From the NCBI GenBank assembly GCA_031308135.1, contig JAHLJT010000631.1, positions 229,362,636-229,426,635 of the forward strand: 64,000 nucleotides of DNA, read 5' to 3'. The position numbers and the translations under genes are program-made. Positions 19,854 to 31,205 of the stretch are shown piece after piece. Numbering within the stretch: the stretch's first letter is position 1; each line of letters begins with the position of its first letter. The notes beneath the pieces were generated by a model. It searched no databases. It was not told where the DNA came from and saw only the letters and a list, made by a program, of their open reading frames with translations. This DNA comes from Acheta domesticus. Taxonomy: Eukaryota > Arthropoda > Insecta > Orthoptera > Gryllidae.

Positions 19854-20992
19854 GAAGCATCTAAATGGCATTTATTCTCTGCCATAGATGTTTTTACTTG
19901 TAGCTGCAATGTTCCAGTAAGCCCAAAGTATGATTAGGAGATTGGAAATGGAATGATCTGAAGATTACATTCCCATCACATCGAAGAAGAAACAACCTAG
20001 ATCATGCATGTGCGTGTAGTGGTAAATAGAATTGAACATGAATATAACAGTCACTAATTATGATCATTAAGGGAGGACGTATTACTTGTTCATTAAGGGA
20101 GCTTGTATTACTGAATTTTCATTTTTGATCTATTTGAATAATGGTTTGATGAATAGATAATGATGGGAATAATGATACAGTAACGAATTTAGAAGCATGG
20201 GTATAGGAAGAGCTTCAAGAGATTAACTTCGCTAACACACTTTGTTTACTATAAATTATTCGTCAAGCGACCAGATAGTGTACTTAGGTACCTAGAGGCA
20301 GGAAACTATCGCGTCGCCTAATTGTGAATGTATTGAAGAGCGTATGAGTGGAGCATGTTTTCCTAATTAGTCATAAATTTAGCAAAACCCATACGTGAAT
20401 ATTAACCAGTCAATTCTATTGTCACATAGATAGCCCTTTTAGGAAAGACTTTTCTTGTTTTTCATTATTTTCTCTTATTAGCAGTTGACGGTTGTGAATG
20501 GAATTAGTAGGATTATTAAATAGATTGGGCAAAATAAAAGGATGGTTTGCTTGTGCAGAAATTTGCAATCCTGAACGTCGTAACAAGAAGTTGTACAGGC
20601 TTGTGAGTAGGAAACGACAATGATTTTTAGGGTTCGCTTTTAATAATTATGTTTAAGGTGCAATTTAAACATTTAGTTTCTCTTATCCTAAGCACTAAAA
20701 TCATTGTCTAAAAAAATGCTAGAAAGGTTGGGAATGGCACATTCTTAAACTTCTTCTGGTGGAGAGGAAGTTGAAGTTTTAAGTGCTGAAAACAAAATTT
20801 GAGACGAAAGCATCGAAATTCAATATGTTTTCAGACCATATCCAATATTTCATTACTCAGATACTTAACGTACGAGATGTAAGAATAACAGTTATCGAGG
20901 TCTGCTTCTAGCGAGGCTTCTTAAGAGAGAAAAAGAAAGTACGGGTTTAATTTTTTTTATGTAAAGGCACATGCCATTGAGCTAAGTCAACG
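19854..20992. other. Non-coding stretch, copy A
   Basis: AT-rich with a collinear match at 41329-42474. Nothing recognised. Confidence 0.35.
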
Positions 20993-21180
20993 GTTCTTTC
21001 TTTCTTTCTTCCGTTTTCCTTCTATTTCCTTCTTTTCCTTCTCTTCATCTTCTCTTTCTTGCCAATCTTCTTTTCTTATTATTCTCAATCTTTCGTCTTT
21101 TCTTTTTTCTTTCTCCTTCTCTTTCTTATTCTCGTCCTTTTTATTCTCTTTCTCATCCTCCTTTTTTAATTCTCGTCATC
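20993..21180 (+). repeat. Polypyrimidine (TTCTT/TTCC-type) tract, copy A
   Basis: About 190 bp of impure CT microsatellite beginning TTCTTTCTTTCTTTCTTCCG. Copy B has the same tract (42476-42650) with small length differences. Confidence 0.85.
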
Positions 21181-21499
21181 CTCCATCCTTTTCTTCTCTG
21201 TATCGCATCTAATATTGTGGCATAAAGCTGCAGAAGTCGCTGCAAGACGAGTGTGTAAGCATGTAAGCGTGCAAACAGTTTGCCTAGTAAAAATATTGGC
21301 GACAGCGATTCTCGATGATGAGCTAAAAGGTAACCCGGTGGTAGGTAGGTGGTAAAAAGTTCCCTAATGTGAAATGACAAATCCTCCCAACACCCCACCC
21401 CTCTGCAGCCAAAAATGTGTTTCTTTTGTTTCTTTTCGAAAACATTAGCTTTTCTAATTGAAAAAAATATTTACACTAATAAAAAGTATTTTGTATACA
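21181..21499. other. Stretch between polypyrimidine tract and mariner, copy A
   Basis: A minus-strand ATG frame of 81 codons (21153-21398, containing LVLQRLLQLYATILDAIQRR) is identical in copy B (42624-42869). It has no splice context or recognisable family, and the surrounding DNA is also nearly identical, so coding is unproven. Confidence 0.25.
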
Positions 21500-21500
21500 A

Positions 21501-22776
21501 GGGTTGGATAAAAAGTAATGAGAAATGTTTTCTTCTCTGAAATTACTTTATTTACAGACGTATTTACATTTACATACCTTCAATATAATCGCCTCCATTA
21601 TTAATGACCTTTTGCCAAATGTTAGGAAGGCTTCGTACACCATCTGTGGGTCTATTTCTCTTGATGTCCCATATTGACCGCCCTAGAGCTTCTCTGGTGT
21701 TGAACCTCCGCGGGTTCTTCGCAGTGGTTCTTTCATTTTGCTGAAGAGATCATAATCATAGGGACTCATATCGGGTGAGTAAGGTAGTGGTAAGAGATCA
21801 TAATCATCATCATACCATCAATCATCACCATCATCAATCATCACCATCATAACATCAATACCATCAATGGTAAGAGATCAAGGTAAGGTAAGAGATCATA
21901 ATCATAGGGACTCATATCGGGTGAGTAAGGTAGAGGTAAGAGATCATAATCATCATCATACCATAAATCATCACCATCATCAATCATCACCATCATAACA
22001 TCAATACCATCAATGGTAAGAGATCAAGGTAAGGTAAGAGATCATAATCATAGGGACTCATATCGGGTGAGTAAGGTAGTGGTAAGAGATCATAATCATC
22101 ATCATACCATCAATCATCACCATCATCAATCATCACCATCATAATATCAATACCATCAATGGTAAGAGATCAAGGTAAGGTAAGAGATCATAATCATAGG
22201 GACTCATATCGGGTGAGTAAGGTAGAGGTAAGAGATCATAATCATCATCATACCATAAATCATCACCATCATAACATCAATACCATCAATGGTAAGAGAT
22301 CAAGGTAAGGTAAGAGATCATAATCATAGGGACTCATATCGGGTGAGTAAGTGAGTAAGGTGTTCCAGAATCTCTAATTGCCAGCGGCGCAAGAGTTCTC
22401 CACGCGAGGTCGTCCTGTACGGGGGTTATCCTTCACATCTCTGCCTAATCTTTAACCCATTGTGCGACTGTGGAGTATGGCGACGCTGCATCACCACGTG
22501 CTTCACGCAGGGCCTGAAAACGTTCTTGCTTACTCCGACCTCGTGCCACTTCAATTTGAGTCACGAACGTACCTCTATCTTTGTAAACATGACGTTAGGG
22601 CACTTTCACTATTGCTCTGAAGTTCAACAATTTACACGCTGCAGTAGACTGACAGAGTACTGTTGCCGCTCGCAGCACATATTCGTCTAATAATCCTTCC
22701 TTTTGTCCCGGCAGATGACAGCACGCCATCTCACGGAGTTTAAGTTACAGCAATATTCTCGTTACTTTTTATCCAA
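21501..22776 (-). mobile_element. Mariner-family transposon relic with internal minisatellite (copy A)
   Basis: The terminal inverted repeats are GGGTTGGATAAAAAGTAATG at 21501-21520 and the reverse complement of TTGGATAAAAAGTAACGAGAA at 22756-22776. On the minus strand, 21590-21780 reads as the mariner transposase C-terminus: PYSPDMSPYDYDLFSKM, which carries the last catalytic aspartate region, then after a one-base frame break NTREALGRSIWDI and IWQKVINNGGDYIEGM before a stop. 22360-22500 gives upstream transposase text such as WQLEILEH. The amino-terminal half is missing. A 146-bp tandem array interrupts the frame just before the PYSPD motif. The element is inactive. Confidence 0.9.
21770..22350 (+). 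repeat. 146-bp minisatellite inside mariner, 4 units (copy A)
   Basis: The landmark ATCGGGTGAG recurs at 21770, 21916, 22062, 22208 and 22338, giving three 146-bp units and one of 130 bp. Each unit joins a piece of mariner coding DNA (GGGACTCATATCGGGTGAGT) to an ATC/ATCATC-rich stretch. The final unit lacks 16 bp in the ATCACC-rich part. Confidence 0.97.
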
Positions 22777-22998
22777 TATATGTATTTTTTCGGCGACAAA
22801 TTCGCACGAAAAAATATTAAAAACTAAAAAAAAAACTTTTACTGTGTCACTGAACACAGGAACGGGCATGAATAACTTCTCATAACTTCCTCTCAAAAAC
22901 CACGTTATTGTGGTGATTTTCAGATGATTTAGATTACTCGGCCATAGTTAAAATATAAACTAAGACGTCTGGATTTGTTTTAGTCTAGAGAAAAAGTG

Positions 22999-23998
22999 NN
23001 NNNNNNNNNNNNNNNNNNNNNNNNNNNNNNNNNNNNNNNNNNNNNNNNNNNNNNNNNNNNNNNNNNNNNNNNNNNNNNNNNNNNNNNNNNNNNNNNNNNN
23101 NNNNNNNNNNNNNNNNNNNNNNNNNNNNNNNNNNNNNNNNNNNNNNNNNNNNNNNNNNNNNNNNNNNNNNNNNNNNNNNNNNNNNNNNNNNNNNNNNNNN
23201 NNNNNNNNNNNNNNNNNNNNNNNNNNNNNNNNNNNNNNNNNNNNNNNNNNNNNNNNNNNNNNNNNNNNNNNNNNNNNNNNNNNNNNNNNNNNNNNNNNNN
23301 NNNNNNNNNNNNNNNNNNNNNNNNNNNNNNNNNNNNNNNNNNNNNNNNNNNNNNNNNNNNNNNNNNNNNNNNNNNNNNNNNNNNNNNNNNNNNNNNNNNN
23401 NNNNNNNNNNNNNNNNNNNNNNNNNNNNNNNNNNNNNNNNNNNNNNNNNNNNNNNNNNNNNNNNNNNNNNNNNNNNNNNNNNNNNNNNNNNNNNNNNNNN
23501 NNNNNNNNNNNNNNNNNNNNNNNNNNNNNNNNNNNNNNNNNNNNNNNNNNNNNNNNNNNNNNNNNNNNNNNNNNNNNNNNNNNNNNNNNNNNNNNNNNNN
23601 NNNNNNNNNNNNNNNNNNNNNNNNNNNNNNNNNNNNNNNNNNNNNNNNNNNNNNNNNNNNNNNNNNNNNNNNNNNNNNNNNNNNNNNNNNNNNNNNNNNN
23701 NNNNNNNNNNNNNNNNNNNNNNNNNNNNNNNNNNNNNNNNNNNNNNNNNNNNNNNNNNNNNNNNNNNNNNNNNNNNNNNNNNNNNNNNNNNNNNNNNNNN
23801 NNNNNNNNNNNNNNNNNNNNNNNNNNNNNNNNNNNNNNNNNNNNNNNNNNNNNNNNNNNNNNNNNNNNNNNNNNNNNNNNNNNNNNNNNNNNNNNNNNNN
23901 NNNNNNNNNNNNNNNNNNNNNNNNNNNNNNNNNNNNNNNNNNNNNNNNNNNNNNNNNNNNNNNNNNNNNNNNNNNNNNNNNNNNNNNNNNNNNNNNNN
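22999..23998. other. Assembly gap of exactly 1000 N
   Basis: A run of 1000 N, most likely a default scaffold gap. True distance, and possibly the true order of the two sides, is unknown. Copy A runs right up to it. Confidence 1.
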
Positions 23999-24732
23999 AC
24001 ACGTAAAAATCTTTTGGTGTATTGTAGTTTAAGTGCCGTTAAAATATGTTTAATAGCATCGAAGAAGAGCTTAATTAAAATAGAAAAATGAAGATAAATT
24101 TTTATATCCCAAATTCACATAAACCTCATTTAGCGGCCACCTGTACGATTGAGCATTTCTCTAGAACCATGTATAACCGCACGCCAATGGCATCGGAACC
24201 CAAAGAACGCATAAGGCAAGGGGAGGAGCAATTGATCCGAGTATAATTGCAATAACTGGAGGACATTTTTCAATATAATTTAGGAGCTGATGATACATGT
24301 GTGTTAGAAAAATATTTCCCTGCAAATATGTGTTAAAATACATACTTAAAGTTTTGAGGCCGGTACAAATTAACATTTTTCTTTATTTGCGGCCCTTTCG
24401 GGGACACAGATGGCCAAGTCACGTTTTGAGAACTAGTTCAACATTCACTGTATTGTCCGTATTAGTACACACTGATTCCTACATCAACGAGGCCTAAAAC
24501 ATGATTGCAACATGTTTACGGGGAGACTTAACTGTAACAAAGCCAGAGTTTCCACGAAGCTACTACGCATGGACTGGTCTCGATTGCTTTTGGAAACATC
24601 CAGTAAGCGTTGCAAGACGAAAGTATCATTTAGGATTAATAAAGGATCCAATAATAAAAGTACTAAAATATGAACAGGAATTATGGGAATGCTGATGATG
24701 CGTTGTTGACGAATTAAAAGATGAAATAAATG
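23999..24732. other. Unassigned stretch after the gap
   Basis: AT-rich. A 64-codon ATG frame at 24501-24695 (contains SYYAWTGLDCFWKHP) has no splice or homology support. Nothing else recognised. Confidence 0.25.
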
Positions 24733-24911
24733 AAGTCATCTTTGTCCAACTCAGATTTATTAAGAGAGCCGGCTTTCGACATCTTTGCCATCATCAGTCT
24801 CTCTATATGTGGCGAAGGTCGGGAGACGTGGTACATATAGAGGACTGATGATGACGGCAAAGATGTCGAAAGCCGGCTCTCTTAATAAATCTGAGTAGAC
24901 AAAGATGACTT
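24733..24911. repeat. Near-perfect hairpin, arms of about 79 nt
   Basis: The left arm 24733-24810 and right arm 24832-24911 are reverse complements through AAGTCATCTTTGTC, TTATTAAGAGAGCCGGCTTT and CGACATCTTTGCC, with only a few mismatches and a loop of about 21 nt. The right arm ends in AAAGATGACTT, which also serves as the target duplication of the SINE that follows. Confidence 0.88.
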
Positions 24912-25111
24912 GGGTCGGCGCCGTGGCCGAGATTGCTAAACCAGTAGTGCCGTAGTGATCTCGGACCGAGGGGTCTAGTCCGCCTCGGGCATGGTTGCAT
25001 GTGTTCGTCCTTTCACTCCCTATCTTCAACATTCCGTTTCATCCTCATACCATAAAGTTAAAACCAATAGTGGCGCTAATATAGTACCTAGTAGTTGATG
25101 CGACCTAAAAA
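24912..25111 (+). mobile_element. tRNA-derived SINE with 11-bp target duplication
   Basis: Starts GGGTCGGCGCCGTGGCCGAG, with an A-box-like GTGGCCGAGATTG and a B-box-like GGTCTAGTCCGCC about 45 bp later, and ends in a short A run. AAAGATGACTT flanks it at 24901-24911 and 25112-25122. About 200 bp long and apparently complete. Confidence 0.85.
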
Positions 25112-25444
25112 AAAGATGACTTCAATTCTCTCATCCACACGAACAACTTTAGAGGAAAAACCGTTCCCCTCCATCATTCACGCTCTTCCTCATTTGGTGT
25201 GCGGGTGTTAAGACAAGTTTCACCGTATTTACAATCAATCACCTCTAATTAAGAGTTCTTAAGTAATTATAAAGCCTGTAAGGCAGTTTTTTTCCTGTCG
25301 AAAGCCGTGCCATGTTCTTCCCAGTGGATTGATTCACGAAACGGCTGCTGATAAAATCCGCAATGGCATCGTGAGTGACTCTGGGAGATTTTTCCCCCTT
25401 ATTAAAAGTCGCTTTTTCAACTGCTGTAGTCCTACAGCGACCAC
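25112..25444. other. Unassigned stretch
   Basis: No gene or repeat family recognised apart from the SINE's right target duplication at its start. Confidence 0.3.
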
Positions 25445-25590
25445 TGTAGTTTAAGATTGGTTTTATAACTTTGGGGTAACGTCAGCAAAACACGCATACG
25501 GACACACGAACATTCATGCCCTGGGCGGGATTCGAACCCCCGGCCCTTGAACCTTAGTGACCTAGACTATCCAGGCTGGCGGACTGGGAA
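25445..25590 (-). mobile_element. Second tRNA-derived SINE head, reverse orientation
   Basis: On the minus strand GCCTGGATAGTCTAGGTCAC (A-box region) is followed by GGGTTCGAATCCCGCCCAGG, a canonical B box. The downstream body reads GCATGAATGTTCGTGTGTCC. Boundaries approximate. A fully functional tRNA is unlikely because the acceptor ends do not pair well by eye. Confidence 0.65.
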
Positions 25591-25864
25591 TAGAGTCCCT
25601 AGATACAGAGAGTAGCGCATTTCATTGTTCCACCGATCCGCCATTTTATGTCCAGTCGTCAGGAGAATTGGAACTGTGGGATATCGTGTGTGTGAAAACC
25701 ATGAACATATCCCAAATCAATATTAATGATCTTAAACATCTCCATAACGTCACCAATTGTTACAATTTTCCTTCAGCTTCCGAATACATGCCTGGTGGGG
25801 GGGGGGGTTCTGGCAAGAAGATATGAAATGGCGGCGGGTTTGCGCTACACTCTGTATCTAGGGA
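25591..25864. repeat. Short inverted repeat around an unidentified segment
   Basis: AGTCCCTAGATACAGAGAGT at about 25594 is found in reverse complement at about 25840-25864 (ACACTCTGTATCTAGGGACT), with one mismatch. The match continues loosely into CCGCCATTT. A G run of about 12 lies near 25796-25807. Confidence 0.7.
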
Positions 25865-25872
25865 CTGTAGGG

Positions 25873-26045
25873 CAGAGGCGTATCTACGGCATGGCAGACA
25901 TGGCTCGTGCCACGGGCGCCACTCACAAGGGCGCTAATTAGAGAATAACCGCCAAAACAAATAACCACACCCTCATTTGAAGAATCCTGACAGGGGCGCG
26001 AATTCTAGGCTTGCACGGGCGCCGGAATACCTAGGTACGCCTCTG
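25873..26045. mobile_element. 173-bp MITE with CAGAGGCGTA terminal repeats
   Basis: Ends CAGAGGCGTATCTACG and (reverse complement) CAGAGGCGTACCTAGG form inverted repeats of about 14 bp. Flanking 8-mers CTGTAGGG (25865-25872) and CTCTCGGG (26046-26053) match at 6 of 8 positions, consistent with the 8-bp duplication of hAT-type elements. No coding capacity. Confidence 0.72.
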
Positions 26046-27544
26046 CTCTCGGGAGTTTAATGGAGCGCGGCGCCGGAAAGCTGTTGCGGCAGGTGAAGTA
26101 ACCGGGATTGTCGCGTCGCGTCGCGCCTGCCCGGCCGCCAGTGAAAGGACCTGCGCCTCACGTGGGCTCCCGCGCGCGACGGAAAGCGCCGCTGGACGAC
26201 GACAAGTGCACGCAGCTACTCCTCCGAAGATTCCTCCAATCTTTTCACAATTGGCGTCGTTACTGTTGTGGAAAATCGGGAAGTACATGTATTAGTTCGG
26301 GCGTATGCATATTCAGATTGGAACGGCAAATTTTGGTGTTCAGGTAAATTTCCTCTAAGAGCTGAAAAAACAAATTGCGTCTTCTAAATGAAAGGATAAC
26401 ATTGTATTTCAGAATTTATTTAATACAGTTCATCCTTAATAGTATTGTAAATTTTGTATTTCGTTTTTGTAGAAAATAAACAAATGTTTGTTCTCTAATT
26501 TATAATATGAATTCACGGCTGTGAATTAACGTTCTCGTTTTTTCAAAACCGTCTTGATAACGACCTGATTAACACAATTAAAGATTTATTCCGTTTAGGA
26601 AGTAGTACAATATTAGGCTTTCATTCACACTTTCACGCTCTCGTTTGCGTAGATAAAACTAGTGGTACTACCAAAGCACCTACTTTCTCGCACTGTTTCT
26701 ACATAGTCCTAAATGCTATTACACGACTTCATAAATCAGCAAAAGTTTTCTACCAGCAAATTTATTTCCCGTTCCGCGACCCGAACACAGTTCCTCAGAG
26801 CCAACGTACCGGTACTCATACCACTGCGACAACCAAGTGCCATATGGTTCGACCTCGGACAGATGCATAAAAGGGTACATGCCAAATTCATGTAAATAAA
26901 ATTGGGACGTGGTATAAATATTCCAGCATAGATATATGTATGATATATGACATATAGATATATATTTTTGCTTTCTCATTGAAATTCAAATTCAACAAGT
27001 GACGTTACCTAAGCACATGCATTGCTTCTAAATGCCCCGCAATACTATAATTCTTAAAACCGCCAAATGTGATTTCAACCAGCAATTTTTTTCCGTTCCG
27101 AGACCCGAAATTTTTTAGATTCTCAATGCTAACGTGCCGGCACTTATACGCCACACTAGCACAGAGCCATAAAATGAATTGAACAGAGCCATAAAATGGT
27201 AAATGTATGATAGGAAAACAATTGATATGATTGTACATACGTTTTATAAATTCAAAACAAGATGTGAAAAATTGTTTAAAAAGTTAATAATTCGAAAATT
27301 ACATACAGACACTTCCAGTCTATTTATCGTAATTATCAATATTTGTGATTCGAATGGTTTTCAATAAAGCTTTAGAATTCTCAATTATTTCGTGCGACTA
27401 CAGAGAATTTTGAAAAATAATATACCCCGACCAGGGCTCGAAGCAGCGAAGCTTCCTTCGGAAGAGCTGAGTCAAATCTCCATATTCAACGGCTGCGACA
27501 CACCTTGGTTATGCATGGCATTTACAATTACATAATAGTAATAA
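26046..27544. other. GC-rich block followed by AT-rich unassigned DNA
   Basis: About 26050-26215 is strongly GC- and CpG-rich (GCGCGGCGCCGG, GTCGCGTCGCGTCGCGCC). An ATG at 26060 gives MERGAGKLLRQ before GTGAAG, a conceivable first coding exon and donor, but nothing downstream supports it. From 26300 on it is AT-rich with nothing recognised. Confidence 0.3.
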
Positions 27545-27734
27545 GTGTATGGTGCTTTCATTTCTAGCATTAGGAAGCCGAAAAATCCAGAGAATATGAA
27601 AAAATGACCTTTGGGCGCCCAAAGAAGATATCTGGGAAGATCATCATTCATAACCGAAAAAACTAGTTCAAACTATAGGGATTAGAAAACTAAGTTCTGT
27701 GAAGAAGTCTGTGTCATTTAATAGCACCACTAGT
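27545..27734 (-). mobile_element. Family R end fragment (R-d)
   Basis: Diverged match to the R end: AGCCGAAAAATCC, TTTGGGCGCCC near 27610, and the terminal AGCACCACTAGT at 27723-27734. It abuts a forward-oriented R body. Confidence 0.6.
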
Positions 27735-28734
27735 CTATTTATTTATTTGCTGTCCCTTATTACACATGTGGAGAAAATTTAAAGAAAAAATTTGGATTGG
27801 ATTTGAGAATTTTTTTTCGCAAATTTCAGGCGCAAATTATGCAAAAACGACTCGTTTTTCAGAAAATTGTATATGACATATTTAAAGGACTAATTTTGTA
27901 GAACAGATTTCGTCTAAGGCATAACTCTCTATCTACAATTTTGTAGTTTAAAAATATTTTTTTGAAATTTTCCAAAAACCAAGCATCACCGGTAAATAAG
28001 ATTAGCGCTATATTTTTGCCGACCCTTATTACATAAGTGAAGAAAATTTAAAGAAAACATTGAAGCCGTTTTTTATAAACAATATTTTGGTAAATTTCAA
28101 ACTCAATTTACGCGAAAGTTACTCGTTTCGTAAAAAAAGTGTACATGACCTAATTTAAAGTGCTAATTTTGTACAACCGACTTTGTCTGAGGCAAAAAAT
28201 CTTGTTCTTAAATTTTGCAGTTTTGAAATTGTTTTTTGCAATTTTCGAAAAATTGAGGATATCAACGAAAATGATACCTGCATAGTTCTCTTAAACTATT
28301 CAACAACAAAATTTAATCAAACAATTTGGAGCAATTTTTTTGAAAACTTCAAAATTCCGATGGCCTCATGTAAAGTACTTCAAGTAAAGTCAAAATATTG
28401 GTTTCAAATTCCAGGAGCCTCGACATTAGCCAAATCAATTGGTGAATATCAGTTTTGAAGAAATCGGCTGAACGGTTTAGGCGCTAGCACAGACTGATTG
28501 ACAGACGGACGTTTTGCCGTCAATTCGATTTTCAGTATCAAGAAGCAACAAAATATGGATTTTGGCTACACTACAAGATAGGGGATTTTTTTCCTAAATT
28601 TATCAATAGAATTTATGCACTTTTTCGTTACTAGACCCAGCTAGAAGAATTTCTCTGGCGAAAATTCGCCGTTTTCCGGCGTTCGATTACATAACTTTCT
28701 CATCTTGCGAAGTATTCGTAAGGCTAGAAAGTAA
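27735..28734 (+). mobile_element. Family R body (R-e)
   Basis: Forward-oriented and diverged. Carries TTTAGGCGCTAGCACAGACT near 28471 and the right end GGCTAGAAAGTAA at 28722-28734. It is immediately followed by the left end of another copy. Confidence 0.7.
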
Positions 28735-28830
28735 CTAGTGGTGCTACAGAATGGCACAGGCTTTCCACTATTAGTTTTCTGTTTCGTTTGGTCTCGGTTA
28801 GCTATTCGGACTTGCCAATACTAGAGCACG
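28735..28830 (+). mobile_element. Family R left-end fragment (R-f), head-to-tail with R-e
   Basis: Starts CTAGTGGTGCTACAGAATGG directly after the AAAGTAA end of R-e, then CTTTCCACTATTAGTTTTC and TCGGTTAGCTATTCGGACTT as in 49090-49170. Truncated after about 95 bp. Confidence 0.8.
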
Positions 28831-31205
28831 TTGTAAAAATAATTTTATACTATTTCAAATTCACATAATTTATTATTCTAGTATTAAAAAACGTTGTATA
28901 ATTTAAAGAGTCCTAGTGTTTTCATTTTCTGAATAAGAATTGTTGTCTAGAAACTCCAAAATTAAGCACAAATGGAAAAAATCGAATTAGAACGAATTCT
29001 GAGCGCTTAGTTCCCTTCCATACTCGATATATTCGATTAAGGCCCGTAACACAAACTGGAACGGGTAAAGTTGGAAATGCTGAGCATGAGTCAGTCAGTT
29101 TGATTCACGAAAGATGCCATTTAAAGCACAAACCAAGCCTTTCGGAATAAATTGAAGTTACAACAAAGAAATATTGAAATGTCAAAATTTCGTTATTATA
29201 GTTTTTCTTCAATTTAATTTCACCAAAATGTAATCTTGTAAACATTCCTATTTTCCATGTTTTTCCAATTAACATATTCTGAAAAAAATTAATGTATGAA
29301 TGGGGACTCCAAACGAAATTGTCAACGTTTCTATTGTACTGCGGATTCTTTTTAGTTTGGCAATGTCAAGTGAAGAAAGGATTTTGTCTTCTAAATAATT
29401 CAGGACTTAATGATTCTGCAAGAATCTGCTTGAATCCTACAATTGAAGCAACCCTCTTGAATCAAGTGTACAAATTACTCAAAAATGTAATAATGTGTAC
29501 AATAATGTCATGTTTCTAGGTTAAGATACCCTAAATAAGGTAAGCATGATTTAATATTACTTACAAGAAGACGTTAAACACCTAAAGAAACATATTTAGT
29601 AAATTTTCTCTTGCATATTTTTATACTTAAAAAAATAATAAAAAAAGACAATGTTTACGTTGTTGAACATTAAACAATTCGCAAAAGGTCTTTTTAGAGG
29701 TACAATACGAAAAGCAATGATTTAGTTGTATTAAAACATAGCCTGCTAGTATGCATTAAAAGCCTCGGCGCTTTGTCTTCCTCCTTGTTATAGCTAAAAG
29801 TTCCGCTACTGACCGCTGGCGCGCTGCTCGCCGACCATTCCTCGATTTGCTGCTGCACGCAAATATATGGAGATCCGCATCACAAACACAGAACTTTTCG
29901 ACTTACAAGCTTTGAATTCAAGAATTTAGGCATCTCCATTACTTCTTTGGTAACAGCAGCAACAGTCTTCACGACCTCTGATAAAAAAATGTTTACAAAT
30001 TTTGTCAGTGATCGTTATTAAATCTGCGCTCTCGTCTTATGCAAGGTTTCTTTGCAAAGCTGGCTTAATACATTTTTGAATGTTTCTTTTCACAACAAAC
30101 CTTGGAAGTTGTGGTACAGCTTTCACAATAAATTGCTCTATCACATATAACCTTGAGGGTTATTTAAAGATGAGACTTATTTATTTATTTAATAACCACC
30201 CATGCTAATTATCTTCAGGTAGTAAATAAATATTAACAAACATTCTTAATGTTTCTGAACGTTAAAAAAATATGTAACCCTTTCTTCGGCTAAATAACAA
30301 TTCAGTTTGTTCTCAAAATTTGATACAAATTTTGAAAAAACACTCACAAATACCACAAACAATTTCTGTTTACGTTCAATAAAAACATACTGGCTCCAAG
30401 TACTAGGAATGATCGTTTGTGACACGTTTTCTCACAAACGTCATTGGATATCACGAGATGTCTGATTGTTGCTTTTTATTTCTGATGTTTGATTTATTGT
30501 TCTATAATTTTTGTGGAATTTGAAAGCGGACTACGCAAAGAATTATAAATAATGTCTATATTGTACTTTAGTTGCTCTTATCAAGTATCTTATCTCTAGT
30601 AGTTTTTTCTTGTACCTCTATGAGACCGCCAATATGAATTTCGATAGTCATACGTAATTTTCTGATTCTCTCTCTAGGCGAGAACGTTTTTACCAGGGCA
30701 ATAGTAATTTGGTGTACTTTTTTTGAGTGAACATTCCTGAGTATTATTTACAGCAGCGTCGACATTTATTTATAACAGTGTCCGTTGTCCGTTTTAGAGC
30801 TAGTTTCTTCCAGTTATTTAGCGAGTTTTTCACGAATACTTCTATTTTGAATTTTTACTTTTTTGAGCGTATAATATAGATTAAAAAATAAATACAGTTT
30901 GAAAATATAAAAATAGTATAAAACTGATAAAACAATAGTTTTTTATATTTTCGTTTTCATTCATTGCCTTTAACCTTAAAGACATTATGTGCATTATAGT
31001 TCTCTTTAAGCACCTAAATATACAGGTAGATATCTATTTATATATTATATTTTATATAATACATAAATATTATATTTTATATGATATATAAATATTGTAT
31101 TGTATATGTCAAGAAGAATCACTACTGGCTCACTGACCAAATAGATTTCACGCATGCTATGTATTTGAGGGTTCATTTGAAGCATTCACTCCACAATTTC
31201 TTTTA
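28831..31205. other. Unassigned AT-rich stretch before copy B
   Basis: Several short frames (for example 29292-29519, MYEWGLQTKLSTF) have no splice or family support. TATATTATATTTTATAT low-complexity DNA lies at about 31040-31110. Nothing else recognised. Confidence 0.3.

Larger units (their letters stand above)
3245..22998 (+). repeat. Large direct duplication, copy A
   Basis: From GTGAAATATAA near 3250 the sequence is collinear with copy B from about 31216 onward, through the mariner relic and up to the N gap. The left flanks (before 3245 and before 31206) do not match. Copy A carries the BEL/Pao insertion at 10340-18041 and lacks about 1.24 kb found in B at about 32549-33790. Its right end is hidden by the gap. 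It may be a true segmental duplication or a duplicated haplotype placed by scaffolding. The non-matching left flank favours a true duplication; the 1000-N gap warns of artefact. Confidence 0.93.

Noticed and set aside
22980..24006. Two 336-340-codon frames
   Set aside because: They consist of the 1000 Ns.
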